DNA of 64,000 nt, taken from Parietichytrium sp. I65-24A. Taxonomy: Eukaryota; Sar; Bigyra; Thraustochytrida; Thraustochytriidae. Position 1 is the first letter of the stretch. Every line of letters begins with the position of its first letter. Under the pieces are notes generated by a model. That model was not told where the DNA came from. It was given only the letters and a program-made list of their open reading frames with translations, and searched no databases. Below are positions 40,770-50,883 of the stretch, piece after piece. Made by a program: the position numbers and the translations under genes. The DNA is taken from contig BLSF01000101.1 in assembly GCA_012862575.1 (NCBI GenBank), positions 28,038-92,037 on the forward strand, in the 5' to 3' direction.

Positions 40770-43700
40770 CTACTCTTGGCTGTAGGCGAAGACTTGGTCG
40801 CTGGAAAAGCCAAGCTTTGCAACGGTCTTGATCATGATTGTTTCGAAGACTGGCGGGCCGCACACGACGATGAGCTGATTGCTCGCCGGAGGAAAGAAAA
40901 CGTTCTTTTTGATGTTGGATGGTTTCACAAATCCTACGCCCTCGGTCCAGCCAAGAGGGGGGCGGTTGAGGATTAGGTAGAATCGAAAATCTTGCGGATA
41001 ACGCTCTCGAATGTCTATGAGAAGCTTCACGTAGGAAAGATCGGACTCTTCCTCAGCAGCATAAACCAGGTTGAGGCCCATGGGCAGCACGTTCTTTCCA
41101 CCGTTGTGTTTCCGGTCGTAGGCAGCAAAGTGGCAGTACTCTCGCAGGATCTGCAGCATGGGAGCTATTCCAGTGCCACCTGCAAGAAGGCCAAACTTTT
41201 GGTATTTATTCCCTTTCCAAAAGATCCCGTTGCTCTCGAAATCAAGACGCAAACCCCCCATGGCCTTTATTTTCACAGAGCTGCCAGGACGAACAAAGTC
41301 AAGATACTTGACGATTGGCCCGCCTTTATCATCAACGCGGCACAGAATACCAATGACTCCCTCGTCACCAGGCCTTGTGATCGGGCTAAAGTATCCCAAA
41401 AGGGTCTCTCCATCCATCTCGCCTCTGATCGCAACAAACTGGCCAACCTTGAGACCAGTTGTTTGCAGACTACTGTGTAGATTAAACCTGATTTCCCTTG
41501 TATTTTTTCCGTACTTTTCATCCGTATTGCGCACCTCTCTCATCACACATGGCATCCAACCATCAGGATCGTTGGGGTCAAAGAACGTTTTTCGGTCATT
41601 GATGATCGTCGCTGCTCTCTCTCCTGCGATCCGCCCAAACACAACGCATTCCGCTAGACTATTTCCACCAAGACGATTATTGCCGTGAACCCCACCGGTG
41701 ACTTCTCCAGCTGCGAAGAGTCTGCGAATATGACGGTGACCACCGAATACGGGTTGAGGAATGAGCTCTTGCACTTCTCCAGAAGCGTTTATGTCGAGGC
41801 CACCCATTGTGTAGTGAATGGAAGGCGTTACGCGAGCAAGCACGAATTCGGTATCACGGTCGCTGAGCTTACTTGGAAACACCTGCTTGCCGGTTTTCGA
41901 GCAAGATCCGTCAGAGATTGCAACCGCGTATTCACGAAGGGCTTCTTTCAACGCTTCCTCGGAGCAACCGATTAGGCTCGCACAGTCATTAATGCTCTTG
42001 CAATCCTCCCAAAGCCCAAGTTTGTCCTTGTAAAACGCCAAAGTCGGGGCCCCAAAGAGCTCAATGGCCTCCTTCCCAAGCAGACACCATGCAAACGGCG
42101 GCCCCTCCTGATCGTCAAATCGATAAGGTCCGCAGTTCTTTTGTATAGCTGCTGCAACGACGCTTCGGAGGTCGAGCTCGTTCACGAATCTTTGACCCTT
42201 TTCATTAAGTAAAATCCCGCCACTGCCACGAATGGCTTCTGGAGCGAGATATTTGGTTGGGTTGGAAGGATCTTTAGGATCGATGAAACCTGTAGGATGC
42301 AGCTGCACCTTGTCCATATCGATAAGATTTGCACCAATCGAAGCAGCCATGTTGACACCCTCCCCGATAGCGAATGGCCCATTCGTAGTTGGGCAGCCGA
42401 GAAGGTCAGGTCGGTATTTGGCCATCAGGCCGCTCGAAGTTCGGTCGCAACCAAATCCACCAGTTGTGAGAACTACAGCATCTCCGTCAAAGTCGAGAGA
42501 GCTGCCACCTTCAGAACCTTCTTGAACCGCCTTCACACCAGTTACAGTTTTGGCTCCACTCTTCTCATCGACCTCAGTGACAAGCTCTGTGACGCGGACG
42601 CCACAGCAGATTTCAATCTGGTCGCTGTACTCGGATTCAATCGTTTCTCGCAAGGACTTTGTGATCAGGTATCCGATGGGGACAGGTCGCCCGTGCTCGT
42701 CAGGAGGAGCTCGGTGTGTCCGTTTAGCAGAGTGGCCGCCCAGTTGAGAGAGAACTGAAAGTGGGAGCCCAAATTTATTTTTCAGCCAATGAATTCCGGC
42801 GGCAGACTGCGACGAGAGCGTCCTCACAAGACTTGTGTTGGAAGTCCCGCCCTTGCCAGACCGGAACGTGTCCCGCTCAAAGAGTCTCTCCTCATCCGCG
42901 ACTCCTAGCATAGCTTGCGTCTCTGTGCCCCAGCCATTGATGCCACTTGTTGCCTTCGCAGAATTCCCTCCAGCCTTGGGCTCTTTTTCAAGAAGTGTTA
43001 CCTTTGCCCCGCAGTCCGCTGCTTCGATCGCAGCGCTGAGGCCGGCCAGACCGGCTCCAATGACGAGAACACGTGCGGGCTTGTGCAGCTTCAACCTTGC
43101 TTCCCGCTCAGCCTGGCGCTCTATGCCAGGGATCTGAAGGCGGACGACTCTGGGGCCACCACGAGCGTAGAGGAGGAAATCCGAGAGCGGCTCACGAAAA
43201 CCAGTCCTGAGAGGATCGAGGAGCTTACGTGCAGTGCTCACGTCTTCACAGGACATTGCAGCAGTGGCCAAGGCATCCGCGTACATGCAATTCGGGAAAA
43301 CCACCACTGCCTGTGCGAGATTGTCCTCACCTACCGCTGTAAGTCCAGTTCGTTTCGGGCTGACAATGTGGGAAAACATTTTGTCCTGATAGCAGAAGAG
43401 CTGCTCGTAGTCTCCAGAAGTAGCGACAGCATCGCCATCGCGAAGCTCAAGAACGGCCAGGTAATCTGGAGCGTCGTCTTGCTCTTGAACCGATCCAAGT
43501 CTAACAAATCGAGACACGTCTGGGCCGGCGCCTTGACATGCCGCATCGCATCTCGCCCGGAGAACCTCTACGCTCGGAGGTTCAGGAATGGCCACCTTCC
43601 ACTTTCTGCCCGACGGGTGGAGCCCCATTACCTTAATGTCTCCTGCCCAGTCCACAAACGCATTTGTGACGCCATACCTGGACTGGAGCAAGGAGGCAAC

Positions 43701-44258
43701 GCGTTCGATAGCCCAGCCCTTGGCAATCCCGTGAAGCTGAAGTCGTGCTTCATCGAACTGTTTGGAGATGAGCCATTTGTCCTCAGAGAGCGAGAAGGCT
43801 TCGCGCAGATTGCACTTTTTGGAAAACTCAGTGTCCAAATGATCCAGCGTGCCAGACTTTTGGTAGTGCTCGAGCAACGGTCCAAGGGCGGGGTCAAACA
43901 TCCCCCTCGAGATGTTGAAGACCTCCTTGGATGCCAGCAGAACTTCGCGAAACTCCGTAGACATGTGATGTTCTTCGCCGACTTTGAGGCCATTCACTTT
44001 ATTAATCTCGCTCCCCGGCACAAACGACGAGAACGTCATTTCGGCCTCTCGGAAAGCCTCCATCGCAGCTTCGCGAACCTGGGCCTCGGTGAGTCCGTCT
44101 TCCAACACCAACGAGATGGAATATGCCATTTCCCCGGCGACCCCACTCACTTTGCTCAGCTTCTCATTTCCATCGCCTCCGCCATCTTTGGAGACCTTGG
44201 GCCGCACGAAATCCGCCGATCCCACCACTTTGCTACCTTTTGAAACACCATCCGCCAT
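40770..44258 (-). CDS. Soluble NADH-dependent fumarate reductase (ApbE-FAD_binding_2-b5R fusion)
   Basis: 1162 aa in one exon. Reduces fumarate to succinate with NADH. Domain order: N-terminal ApbE-like FMN transferase (~40-330; motifs FDPALGPLLE, GIAKGWAIERV, DWAGDIKVMG, TSGDYEQLF, HIVSPKRTG); FAD_binding_2 fumarate reductase (~390-860; VLVIGAGLAGLSAAIEA, GGNSAKATSGINGWG, VQLHPTGFI, NELDLRS, AAGEVTGGVHGNNRLGGNS); then a cytochrome b5 reductase-like FAD/NAD module (~915-1162; LLAGGTGIAPMLQIL, CGPPVFE). This order and length match kinetoplastid FRDs. The ATG at 44258 is chosen because the next residues, ADGVSKGS, fit the FMN-acceptor motif reported for that family, with Ser9 at the same position. 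No targeting signal is obvious. Confidence 0.95.
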   Translation of the reverse strand: MADGVSKGSKVVGSADFVRPKVSKDGGGDGNEKLSKVSGVAGEMAYSISLVLEDGLTEAQVREAAMEAFREAEMTFSSFVPGSEINKVNGLKVGEEHHMSTEFREVLLASKEVFNISRGMFDPALGPLLEHYQKSGTLDHLDTEFSKKCNLREAFSLSEDKWLISKQFDEARLQLHGIAKGWAIERVASLLQSRYGVTNAFVDWAGDIKVMGLHPSGRKWKVAIPEPPSVEVLRARCDAACQGAGPDVSRFVRLGSVQEQDDAPDYLAVLELRDGDAVATSGDYEQLFCYQDKMFSHIVSPKRTGLTAVGEDNLAQAVVVFPNCMYADALATAAMSCEDVSTARKLLDPLRTGFREPLSDFLLYARGGPRVVRLQIPGIERQAEREARLKLHKPARVLVIGAGLAGLSAAIEAADCGAKVTLLEKEPKAGGNSAKATSGINGWGTETQAMLGVADEERLFERDTFRSGKGGTSNTSLVRTLSSQSAAGIHWLKNKFGLPLSVLSQLGGHSAKRTHRAPPDEHGRPVPIGYLITKSLRETIESEYSDQIEICCGVRVTELVTEVDEKSGAKTVTGVKAVQEGSEGGSSLDFDGDAVVLTTGGFGCDRTSSGLMAKYRPDLLGCPTTNGPFAIGEGVNMAASIGANLIDMDKVQLHPTGFIDPKDPSNPTKYLAPEAIRGSGGILLNEKGQRFVNELDLRSVVAAAIQKNCGPYRFDDQEGPPFAWCLLGKEAIELFGAPTLAFYKDKLGLWEDCKSINDCASLIGCSEEALKEALREYAVAISDGSCSKTGKQVFPSKLSDRDTEFVLARVTPSIHYTMGGLDINASGEVQELIPQPVFGGHRHIRRLFAAGEVTGGVHGNNRLGGNSLAECVVFGRIAGERAATIINDRKTFFDPNDPDGWMPCVMREVRNTDEKYGKNTREIRFNLHSSLQTTGLKVGQFVAIRGEMDGETLLGYFSPITRPGDEGVIGILCRVDDKGGPIVKYLDFVRPGSSVKIKAMGGLRLDFESNGIFWKGNKYQKFGLLAGGTGIAPMLQILREYCHFAAYDRKHNGGKNVLPMGLNLVYAAEEESDLSYVKLLIDIRERYPQDFRFYLILNRPPLGWTEGVGFVKPSNIKKNVFFPPASNQLIVVCGPPVFETIMIKTVAKLGFSSDQVFAYSQE

Positions 44259-44269
44259 GGCTCCTTCCT

Positions 44270-44345
44270 CCACAATGTAGCTGATTGGTTGATTGATTGG
44301 TTGATTGATTGATTGATTGTTGATTGATTGATTGATTGATTCCGC
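44270..44345. repeat. (TGAT)n repeat upstream of the fumarate reductase
   Basis: Mostly TGATTGAT units plus a near-duplicate of the stretch TGGCTCCTTCCTCCACAA (copies near 44257 and 44348), which gives the upstream frame a repeated translation. It lies immediately 5' of the start codon. Confidence 0.9.
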
Positions 44346-45378
44346 CAATGGCTCCTTCCTCCACAACGTAGCTGAGAGATTGATTGGTTGATTATTTCCG
44401 CCAAACAACGATCCTGTTCCGGCCAATACTTTTGCCAGCCGCGTTTCGAGCCAGCTTCTCCACGTAAACTTGTACTGGCGCGTAGGTGTTGGAAGGTACG
44501 CTTTCGACAGTTACACTCCGAGGACACTTGTGCGGTGTCTCAATCAATCAGCACCTGACAAGTACTCGGACAAGTCAAAAAACTAAAAAAAACTGAGTAA
44601 TTGAGTAAACTGAGTGAAGGATTGCAATCCACACTGTTCGCAAGAACATTTTCTCTACTATCAAAATAGGGGTATCCCGATTCGAAAACCTGATGCAGTT
44701 GTAGGGGTCTGGTGAGCGTGGCACGCTGGGCCTGTCACGACAAGAAACGTTTCTGGCGAAAATGATTTCTTTTGTTCGTTCTGATCCTGTTGTTCATTTT
44801 GCTCCCTACTGAAGATGGTGACAAACAAACAAGCAAAGCAATCAACACAATCAACAATCGAGTGACAGTAAAAAACTGTTTTTCGATTACTCGTAACCAT
44901 GTCAAGTATGTAAAACTTATACCTACTTTTGGAAGTGTACTCGAGTACTCGAGCACCAGTTCGTAGCGTACGTGAACACGTACGTACACGAACCCGCATT
45001 GGTTCAAGGTCAATCAATCAATCGCTCATTCATTCACAGTAGGCTCGTTCACGCACAGTCGAACGTGGAGTTGAGTTGGGACGGGAAGATACGAACATGA
45101 TACATAGTGATACACCCAAGTGACTCAAGTGGGCGGCGAGATACGGTCGAGAGTGTGGCATACTCACTCGAAAGTGCGCAAATTGACGAACGCAAGCGCT
45201 TCGACGCAGCGATATTGATTGAGATTGAGTTTGAGATTGAGATTGAGTTTGAGATTGAGATTGAGTTTGAGTTTGGTGATCTTATCTTCGTCTGAACTGC
45301 TCCACTTGTCCATCTGGTTAGAGAAGCAGGTGCGGTCGGGCTTTGGTGGTATCTGGGCAGAAGAATCAGAGGCGGAGA
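44346..45378. other. Divergent promoter region
   Basis: Between the fumarate reductase (-) and the coiled-coil gene (+). It contains TTGATTGAGA-type tandem repeats at 45213-45273, about 105 bases upstream of the coiled-coil gene. No other gene recognised. Confidence 0.5.
45213..45273. repeat. (GATTGAGTTTGA)n tandem repeat
   Basis: Sixty bases of alternating GATTGA and GTTTGA units. Confidence 0.95.
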
Positions 45379-45996
45379 ATGGGGAATCGCGCGGCATCGG
45401 AGAGAGGTTCGAGGAATGCGGCAGCAGAGCAAGAGGCTCTGGAAGCAAAGGCTCGAGTGCAGAAACAGGTGGATGAGGCCAGAGCCGCTGCTCCTGCTCC
45501 CATTTCGTCGGTATTCTTCGAGTCTGCGAGAGCTAAATCCGGCGCCAATACATCGCCCTCTCGATTGGCGGCCGGTGAATCTCAGATTGGAGAGGACGAG
45601 AGCTCAAACATCTCGGACATGGCTAAATCTGCGTGGACGTCAATGGTTTCAATGGTTGCGTCATCGTCTGAACAGGGGCCTGAAATGGAACAGGATGACT
45701 TGGCAAAGGCGGTTCTTGCTGCAGTACAGTCTGCCAAAGCGCCCACTGCGTCGCTCGCCGAGCGGCAGATTGTTGTGGCCAACGCGGCTGAGGAATGTCT
45801 GGCGGAATGCGAGGCGTACCGGAGGGGAGTTGAAGCCGCGGCGCATCTACTTGAGCGCGACAGCGAGATTATTCGCCAGCAACTCGTGGAAATGCGGCAA
45901 GCTGTTCAACGTGCTACGGATCTCGCGTCTGCCTGCGCCCAGCGCTGTGAGGCAGCGAAAGGACTTATGGGATTGGAAGAAGAGGCCGCGTGGTGA
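45379..45996 (+). CDS. Putative N-myristoylated coiled-coil protein
   Basis: 205 aa from the ATG at 45379, chosen because it gives MGNRAASE, a good N-myristoylation context (Gly2, small residues, Ser7). The frame to 45343 opens with TTG. The middle (~40-75) is Ser/Ala/Pro-rich, and helices rich in Ala, Glu and Gln cover ~110-205. These include heptad-like stretches (EECLAECEAYRRGVEAAA, IIRQQLVEMRQAVQ). No family recognised. The size, lipid anchor and coiled coil recall BORC subunit 5 (myrlysin), but nothing specific proves it. Probably peripheral on a membrane. Confidence 0.7.
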   Translation: MGNRAASERGSRNAAAEQEALEAKARVQKQVDEARAAAPAPISSVFFESARAKSGANTSPSRLAAGESQIGEDESSNISDMAKSAWTSMVSMVASSSEQGPEMEQDDLAKAVLAAVQSAKAPTASLAERQIVVANAAEECLAECEAYRRGVEAAAHLLERDSEIIRQQLVEMRQAVQRATDLASACAQRCEAAKGLMGLEEEAAW

Positions 45997-46415
45997 TGTG
46001 GCAAGCATGTCTGCTAGATGGTTTAAACTTCGGAACAAAACAAACAAAGCCCTCTTGCGCAGCCTGGAATGGGTAACCTCGATGCGATTTGAAAAGTGCT
46101 AAAGCCAACGGCGGCACCACCACTCCGCTTGTTTGTTTGTTTGTTATTTAGGCAATTGTTGAAAGCGACGTTTCTACCCTGTATGATAAAAATAATTGTC
46201 GCGAATGTCCTCTCCTCATTTTACATTTTACTTGAGCCGGTAGAAAAGAGTGGCAGAGACGTGAGCAGATGTGTTAAGGAATGTTCGCATAAGGTCACTT
46301 CATTTGAGCAAGCTACGATAGGTATGATTTAATTATGGGCAAAGGACACGAAGCTGCCGATTTCGAATCAAGCAGATGGTGTCAAAATCAGGAGCACATG
46401 AAATCTGGCTCTTCG
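45997..46415. other. Convergent 3' intergenic space
   Basis: No gene seen. Contains GTTTGTTT repeats near 46131-46144. Confidence 0.4.
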
Positions 46416-48308
46416 TTAAAGAGAGGAATAGCCAGAGAGCAAAGGACCTTGGTAGTCATCCAGTTTCTGTTTTGGCTGCATGCATTTTGCCAGCAACAAT
46501 CCAAAGACGACACCTGCAACACCGCTCATGATGTGGGTGGCAACTGGAGATGTAAGCTCCTCTGGAACCTTAATAGCGAGCTCGGCAACATCAGCCTCCT
46601 TCTTGCACGACTTCTCGATCTGTCCCTGCACGGTCTGCACCTTCCACCAATCTTTGTCGAAGCCAACATCCTTGAGCCAGCCAGCTGGGTAGCCAAAGGT
46701 GGTTGCTGGTTTGCGTGGGTCATGGCCAGGGTAGTAGTTGAAAGTTCCATCGTTGTAGCGGACAATTAAGAGGTCGTTGAGCTCCCACCAAGCTTTGACA
46801 AGGCGGTTCTGGGCGTCAGTCACGGCCTCGGTGGTGCCCACCTCGTACGCCTTCATCATCTCCTTCTGCCACTTGGCGATAGCTGGGTTGACATACTCTC
46901 CAGTCATGTTCTGGTAGTTAAAGTTGAGCTTGTTGGCGACCAAGTCAAATGCCCACCACGCGCTGCTGCGGGAGAAGATATCACGGCGTCCGGCCTGATA
47001 GAATGGTGAGTAGAGAGTCGCAGTCTTTTCCAAAGGCATATCGCGAGCCTCCGCAAGAGTGGACACCATAAACGGAGCGAAGACGGTGGTTGCAGGCTCA
47101 TCAGGGCCGTAGAATGCTGCTGCTTTGCTCTTGTGAGCGAACCCGACATGCACGTGACTAGTTCTTGGAATGCTGATACCACGAGGAAGAGCACCCTTGA
47201 CTTCCTTAATTCCAAGACCACCTTCGACACGCTTTGGGTTTCCAAATGGGCCGGCAAGAATGCCCTGAGTCAAATCCCACTCCGTTCCTTCATAGTGGCC
47301 GCGAAGAAGCTCAATAGCATCGAGGACACTCAGTTTAGAAGCCACAGGGTAGCTAAACTTGTATCCGGTTGGCTTCATCTCGAGCTCGAGGCCAAGGGAA
47401 GGGTTCGCTTTGTTGTAGATCCAGTGTTCGCGCATAGTGGCGTAGAGGTTTTCGCCGACAACGGTTTTGGTGCCGTAAACCTGCTGGAAGTTGAAGGAGC
47501 CGTTGCCATCCCAGAAACCTGCAGCCACAGCCTCGGAGCGAAGGTTGCTGCTAAACATAAAGTCGGCGTTCGGCTCCTCAGGGACCTCCTGGATGGTGAA
47601 CTCGTTCGCAATCACAGCAATGTGTCCTTCTGGCACGCGCTGAGCAACCCAGATGGCGCTGGTGTTGGTGCTAAAATCCTGCTGCACGTGAAACACCCAT
47701 GCATCGCCGGTGGTGTCAGCCATGGTGAGGGTTTCACCCCCCATAAACGATTCGCCGTAGAAGCCGTACTTTTCGGCCAGAGCTCCGATCGTCTGAACCG
47801 CGCAAACCGACGTGTCACAGCGTTCGAGTCCGAGCTGCATGAGGGCTGCAATGGAAAAGTAAGCTTCGCCGAATTTGCCAGTGGCTGGGTCAGCCATGTC
47901 CACTCCAGCGGCGGTGATCTTGGAGGAGCAGCTGGACTCTCCAAAGGTGAGGCCCGCCTCGTTCATCAAGGTGTAGCTGGACTCCCACACGCCATAAGTG
48001 TAGTTGACCTCTGGAATGTACCTCAGCGGCTTGACATCCACGTCCACATTCTCGTAGATGGTGGCGCGGTCGCTCTTAAAGCGCGGGTACACTGACGCAA
48101 TTCCATAAATAGGCTTCTGGCTTCCCGGTGGGTGGTGCTTTCCAGGAACGAGTGCAAGCCTAAAGTCGCACTCGCTGCAATCCGTGGTGTGCATGGTCAT
48201 CGGCGTGCCATCTTCCGAGGCCCCGGACGAGATAGCCACTGTGGTGCACGAGTCTGCGAGCGGCAGAGCCGCCAAAACGGCCGCCACCGACGCTGCCACG
48301 ACCTTCAT
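46416..48308 (-). CDS. Peptidase C69 family (PepD-like Ntn-hydrolase), secreted or membrane-anchored
   Basis: 630 aa from the ATG at 48308 (the frame to 48335 opens with TTG). A signal peptide (KVVAASVAAVLAALPLADS) ends directly before Cys21. The mature protein would begin CTTVAISSGASEDGTPMTMH, the C69 pattern in which the N-terminal Cys is the nucleophile after processing. Further family features are TYGVWESSYTLMNEAGLTFGES and GESFMGGETLTMADTTGDAWVF. The C-terminus adds a hydrophobic segment (HIMSGVAGVVFGLLLAKCM) at ~595-615 and a tail ending LLSGYSSL, suggesting a membrane anchor. Bacterial homologues are dipeptidases and eukaryotic secernins are relatives. The substrate here is unknown; lumenal or extracellular action is inferred. 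Confidence 0.9.
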   Translation of the reverse strand: MKVVAASVAAVLAALPLADSCTTVAISSGASEDGTPMTMHTTDCSECDFRLALVPGKHHPPGSQKPIYGIASVYPRFKSDRATIYENVDVDVKPLRYIPEVNYTYGVWESSYTLMNEAGLTFGESSCSSKITAAGVDMADPATGKFGEAYFSIAALMQLGLERCDTSVCAVQTIGALAEKYGFYGESFMGGETLTMADTTGDAWVFHVQQDFSTNTSAIWVAQRVPEGHIAVIANEFTIQEVPEEPNADFMFSSNLRSEAVAAGFWDGNGSFNFQQVYGTKTVVGENLYATMREHWIYNKANPSLGLELEMKPTGYKFSYPVASKLSVLDAIELLRGHYEGTEWDLTQGILAGPFGNPKRVEGGLGIKEVKGALPRGISIPRTSHVHVGFAHKSKAAAFYGPDEPATTVFAPFMVSTLAEARDMPLEKTATLYSPFYQAGRRDIFSRSSAWWAFDLVANKLNFNYQNMTGEYVNPAIAKWQKEMMKAYEVGTTEAVTDAQNRLVKAWWELNDLLIVRYNDGTFNYYPGHDPRKPATTFGYPAGWLKDVGFDKDWWKVQTVQGQIEKSCKKEADVAELAIKVPEELTSPVATHIMSGVAGVVFGLLLAKCMQPKQKLDDYQGPLLSGYSSL

Positions 48309-49830
48309 TCTGCGCTTCTCCGGTACTCCCGACAAAGTCTCTTACCTAATCCGCCTGCGCGTTCACGTTTGGGGTCTGCTCCTCGCCTGTTCAAAGACTC
48401 GTCAGTTGGTTGTCGCTGGTGTTGCTGATGTGATATGATGTGATGTTGCGGAGAGGGATATGTGTTTCAGATTCAGACCATTCTATAAGAATACTTATAC
48501 TTGGCTCCACATATCTCCACATTGTAGTGCAGTGCGCCCATTCCACGTTGCACGCGCAGCCTACCTGCCTACCTAGCGATAGGCCTTCGACATTTTGCGG
48601 TGGTGGGGCGAAAAAAGATTGTGAAAGCAAGTGCTATTATCAGAACAGAATTCACTGTCAGGACGAAACCGGGCATCTAACGGGGCAGGAACAAGCTATC
48701 GCTTTGCTCTTGTGCGCTTGATGAACAGTCCTTTGCGCCTCTTTTTGTAAAACCAAATCTTTGCAGGTGACTTGTTCATTGACAGTGAACAAAGTTGTTG
48801 ACAGTGAATGTTGGGAGAGGAATGGAGAGGAAGAGGATCTTTTCCAACGACTCAACTTTGGTTTGATAGTTTTGCTTGAGCAAATGAGCAGTCAGAAAAG
48901 TAGGACCTTTTTTGTACCATTTTATGTTGCACGTTAGACTAATCCTCAGATATAGTTGGATGAGGTCTTCACAGTCCAACCAAAAATGGTTAAATTGAAA
49001 CTGACAGCGGAAGATCTGTTCAGCAGTAAAACATGTTCACTGACAAGAACAAAATTGCATAATTCAGAATGGATTGCAGATTGAAGTTTGAAGATTGCAG
49101 ACATTGCAGACTCTTCTTACTCTTCTTGACGCTTTCAAGAGCAAGTGCCGCAGCCCGCAACCTGCGAGGCGTACTACAAGCTCAGTATCACACAGCCAGT
49201 CCTGATCAGTATCAGTACTAGCATCAGCTTCGGCCACAAAGATCACGGTAGCAAGGCTTCTGACATGATAGTATTGCGCTAGGAAGTCCCCCATAAACTT
49301 TGTTGTCATTTCAAATGAACATTTTCGTTTCATTGACAACAATGAACATGTGGTCTTCATTGTTTCATTCATTCAAAGTTCACAGTCAGGTTGGTTTTGT
49401 ACAAATTTGAATCACAACTCAGACGATTGCAGCATGGCGGACACTCTCACGGCCGCATTTGGAACCAATTGCGGAAGCCTCAATTTGCATTCTTTCAAAG
49501 ACTGGCGCCCCATGGCAAGTGTGTTTTGTGCCCCGTTTTGCTGCACACCCACCGAGTAATTGGAAGCTGCGGCCAGGGATTGCACCTCTCGTCTTCCTTC
49601 GATCACCCCGGCTTTGCTTTGCTGCCGGAACGGTCACCTGTGGTGTCTTCGTGTCTCGGGCAGGCGCGAGCGCAAGCGAGATTGTTCAGGTGCATGACCT
49701 GAGTGTCGTTTGGCGAGAAAAACGCGTGCTTATCACGAGAAATGAAAATAATGTACCAAACACTTTCTGCCTTTTAATTGTTCGTGAAAATCTGCATTCA
49801 TAAGAAAAGAGAGAATCGAGTACCTGCGCA
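48309..49830. other. Intergenic region
   Basis: Contains two TTGACAGTGAA motifs (about 48779 and 48798), several ATGAACAT motifs near 49310-49350 and a GATGTGAT repeat at 48426-48446. Shared by the C69 upstream and FTR1 downstream regions. No gene recognised. Confidence 0.45.
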
Positions 49831-50883
49831 CTAAAGTTGCTCAGAGAGGTCATCGGAGTTTTTCCGTGGGGTGACTGAAACATCTTCAGGGTCCTTCTCG
49901 CTGACATCGTCCTTTTCTACCTTCGGGGCGACATCCTTGTTGTCTTTTATGAAGCAAGCGCGTAAGAGCCAGGACGGCGCTTGGGAGGACCCAGCAAGCT
50001 TGTGCCTGGAGACGATTGTTGTCCAGACAACAACATGATACAAAATGTACATCAAAGCTTCTAGACCCGTTGGAGCAGGGGTGTACCCAAAGAGTACTCG
50101 CATGAGAACCCAGAATTCGGAGCTTTCCAAGGAGCAGCACGAGGAGATGTCCCACAGCGTTACGTTGAGGCCAGCCGCTGGAACGTCAGGGTCGTAGTTG
50201 GCAGATTGCAGAGCCGACACTCCGTTAGTGAACACTCCAGCGCCAACGAAAACTAAAAATACCATGGTAAAGCGGAAGAACCAGGTAATAGTCATCCTGC
50301 CCCCGCATTTGTACAGTAAATATCCACACAGAATTCCCACAAACGCGCCAACGATCGCCGGAATTGGCAACGATTCCACTGGATAAGCACTTCCGATTCC
50401 TGTGAAGAAAACAACGGTTTCGACTCCTTCGCGGAGGACGGCCGTGAAAGCCAAAAAGAAAATTCCCTTGTAAGAAACAATATCGTCGCGTTCGAGCCCG
50501 CCAGCAAGCTTTTTCTCCCACTTGGCATGAATTGTCATAATGTTGCCGATGGAAGCTGCGACGACACCAATCAGAAGCGCAGCGACGATGCTAAGAACGC
50601 CTTCGACCACGAGCACCGATTCGTCATCGAGAAATTGGCTCTTGAGAACATTGACCGCGACCAGAAAGCCCGCGCCTACTGCGATGCATATGATGGAAGC
50701 AGTGATCACTCCAATCCACACAGCGCGATTATAGTGTTGCAGCTCGAGCTTCTTCAACAGCCCAAGCAGCACCGAAATAATGACGGCGGCTTCAAGGGTT
50801 TCTCGAAACGTGATCAAGAACGCTGGCACCGCGAAGAGTCCAGCGTCGAGCGCATCTGACGTGTCAATGACGCCGTATCCCAT
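49831..50883 (-). CDS. FTR1: FTR1-type high-affinity iron permease
   Basis: 350 aa, single exon, ATG at 50883. Seven hydrophobic segments. Both REXXE iron-binding motifs are present: FLITFRETLEAAVIIS in TM1 (RETLE) and AVLREGVETVVFF in TM4 (REGVE), the two hallmarks of the Ftr1/OFeT family. The cytoplasmic C-terminal tail (~45 aa) is charged and Asp/Glu-rich. Fungal Ftr1 works with a multicopper ferroxidase (Fet3) at the plasma membrane; no such partner is nearby. Likely takes up Fe3+ after oxidation of Fe2+, regulated by iron, but no regulatory site was identified. Confidence 0.95.
   Translation of the reverse strand: MGYGVIDTSDALDAGLFAVPAFLITFRETLEAAVIISVLLGLLKKLELQHYNRAVWIGVITASIICIAVGAGFLVAVNVLKSQFLDDESVLVVEGVLSIVAALLIGVVAASIGNIMTIHAKWEKKLAGGLERDDIVSYKGIFFLAFTAVLREGVETVVFFTGIGSAYPVESLPIPAIVGAFVGILCGYLLYKCGGRMTITWFFRFTMVFLVFVGAGVFTNGVSALQSANYDPDVPAAGLNVTLWDISSCCSLESSEFWVLMRVLFGYTPAPTGLEALMYILYHVVVWTTIVSRHKLAGSSQAPSWLLRACFIKDNKDVAPKVEKDDVSEKDPEDVSVTPRKNSDDLSEQL

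Noticed and set aside
40159-40863. 234-codon minus-strand frame
   Set aside because: Low-complexity translation that overlaps the end of the well-supported fumarate reductase in another frame.
44259-44426. Extension of the fumarate reductase with INQS repeats
   Set aside because: It begins with TTG and is encoded by TGAT repeats. The ATG at 44258 fits the family N-terminal motif.
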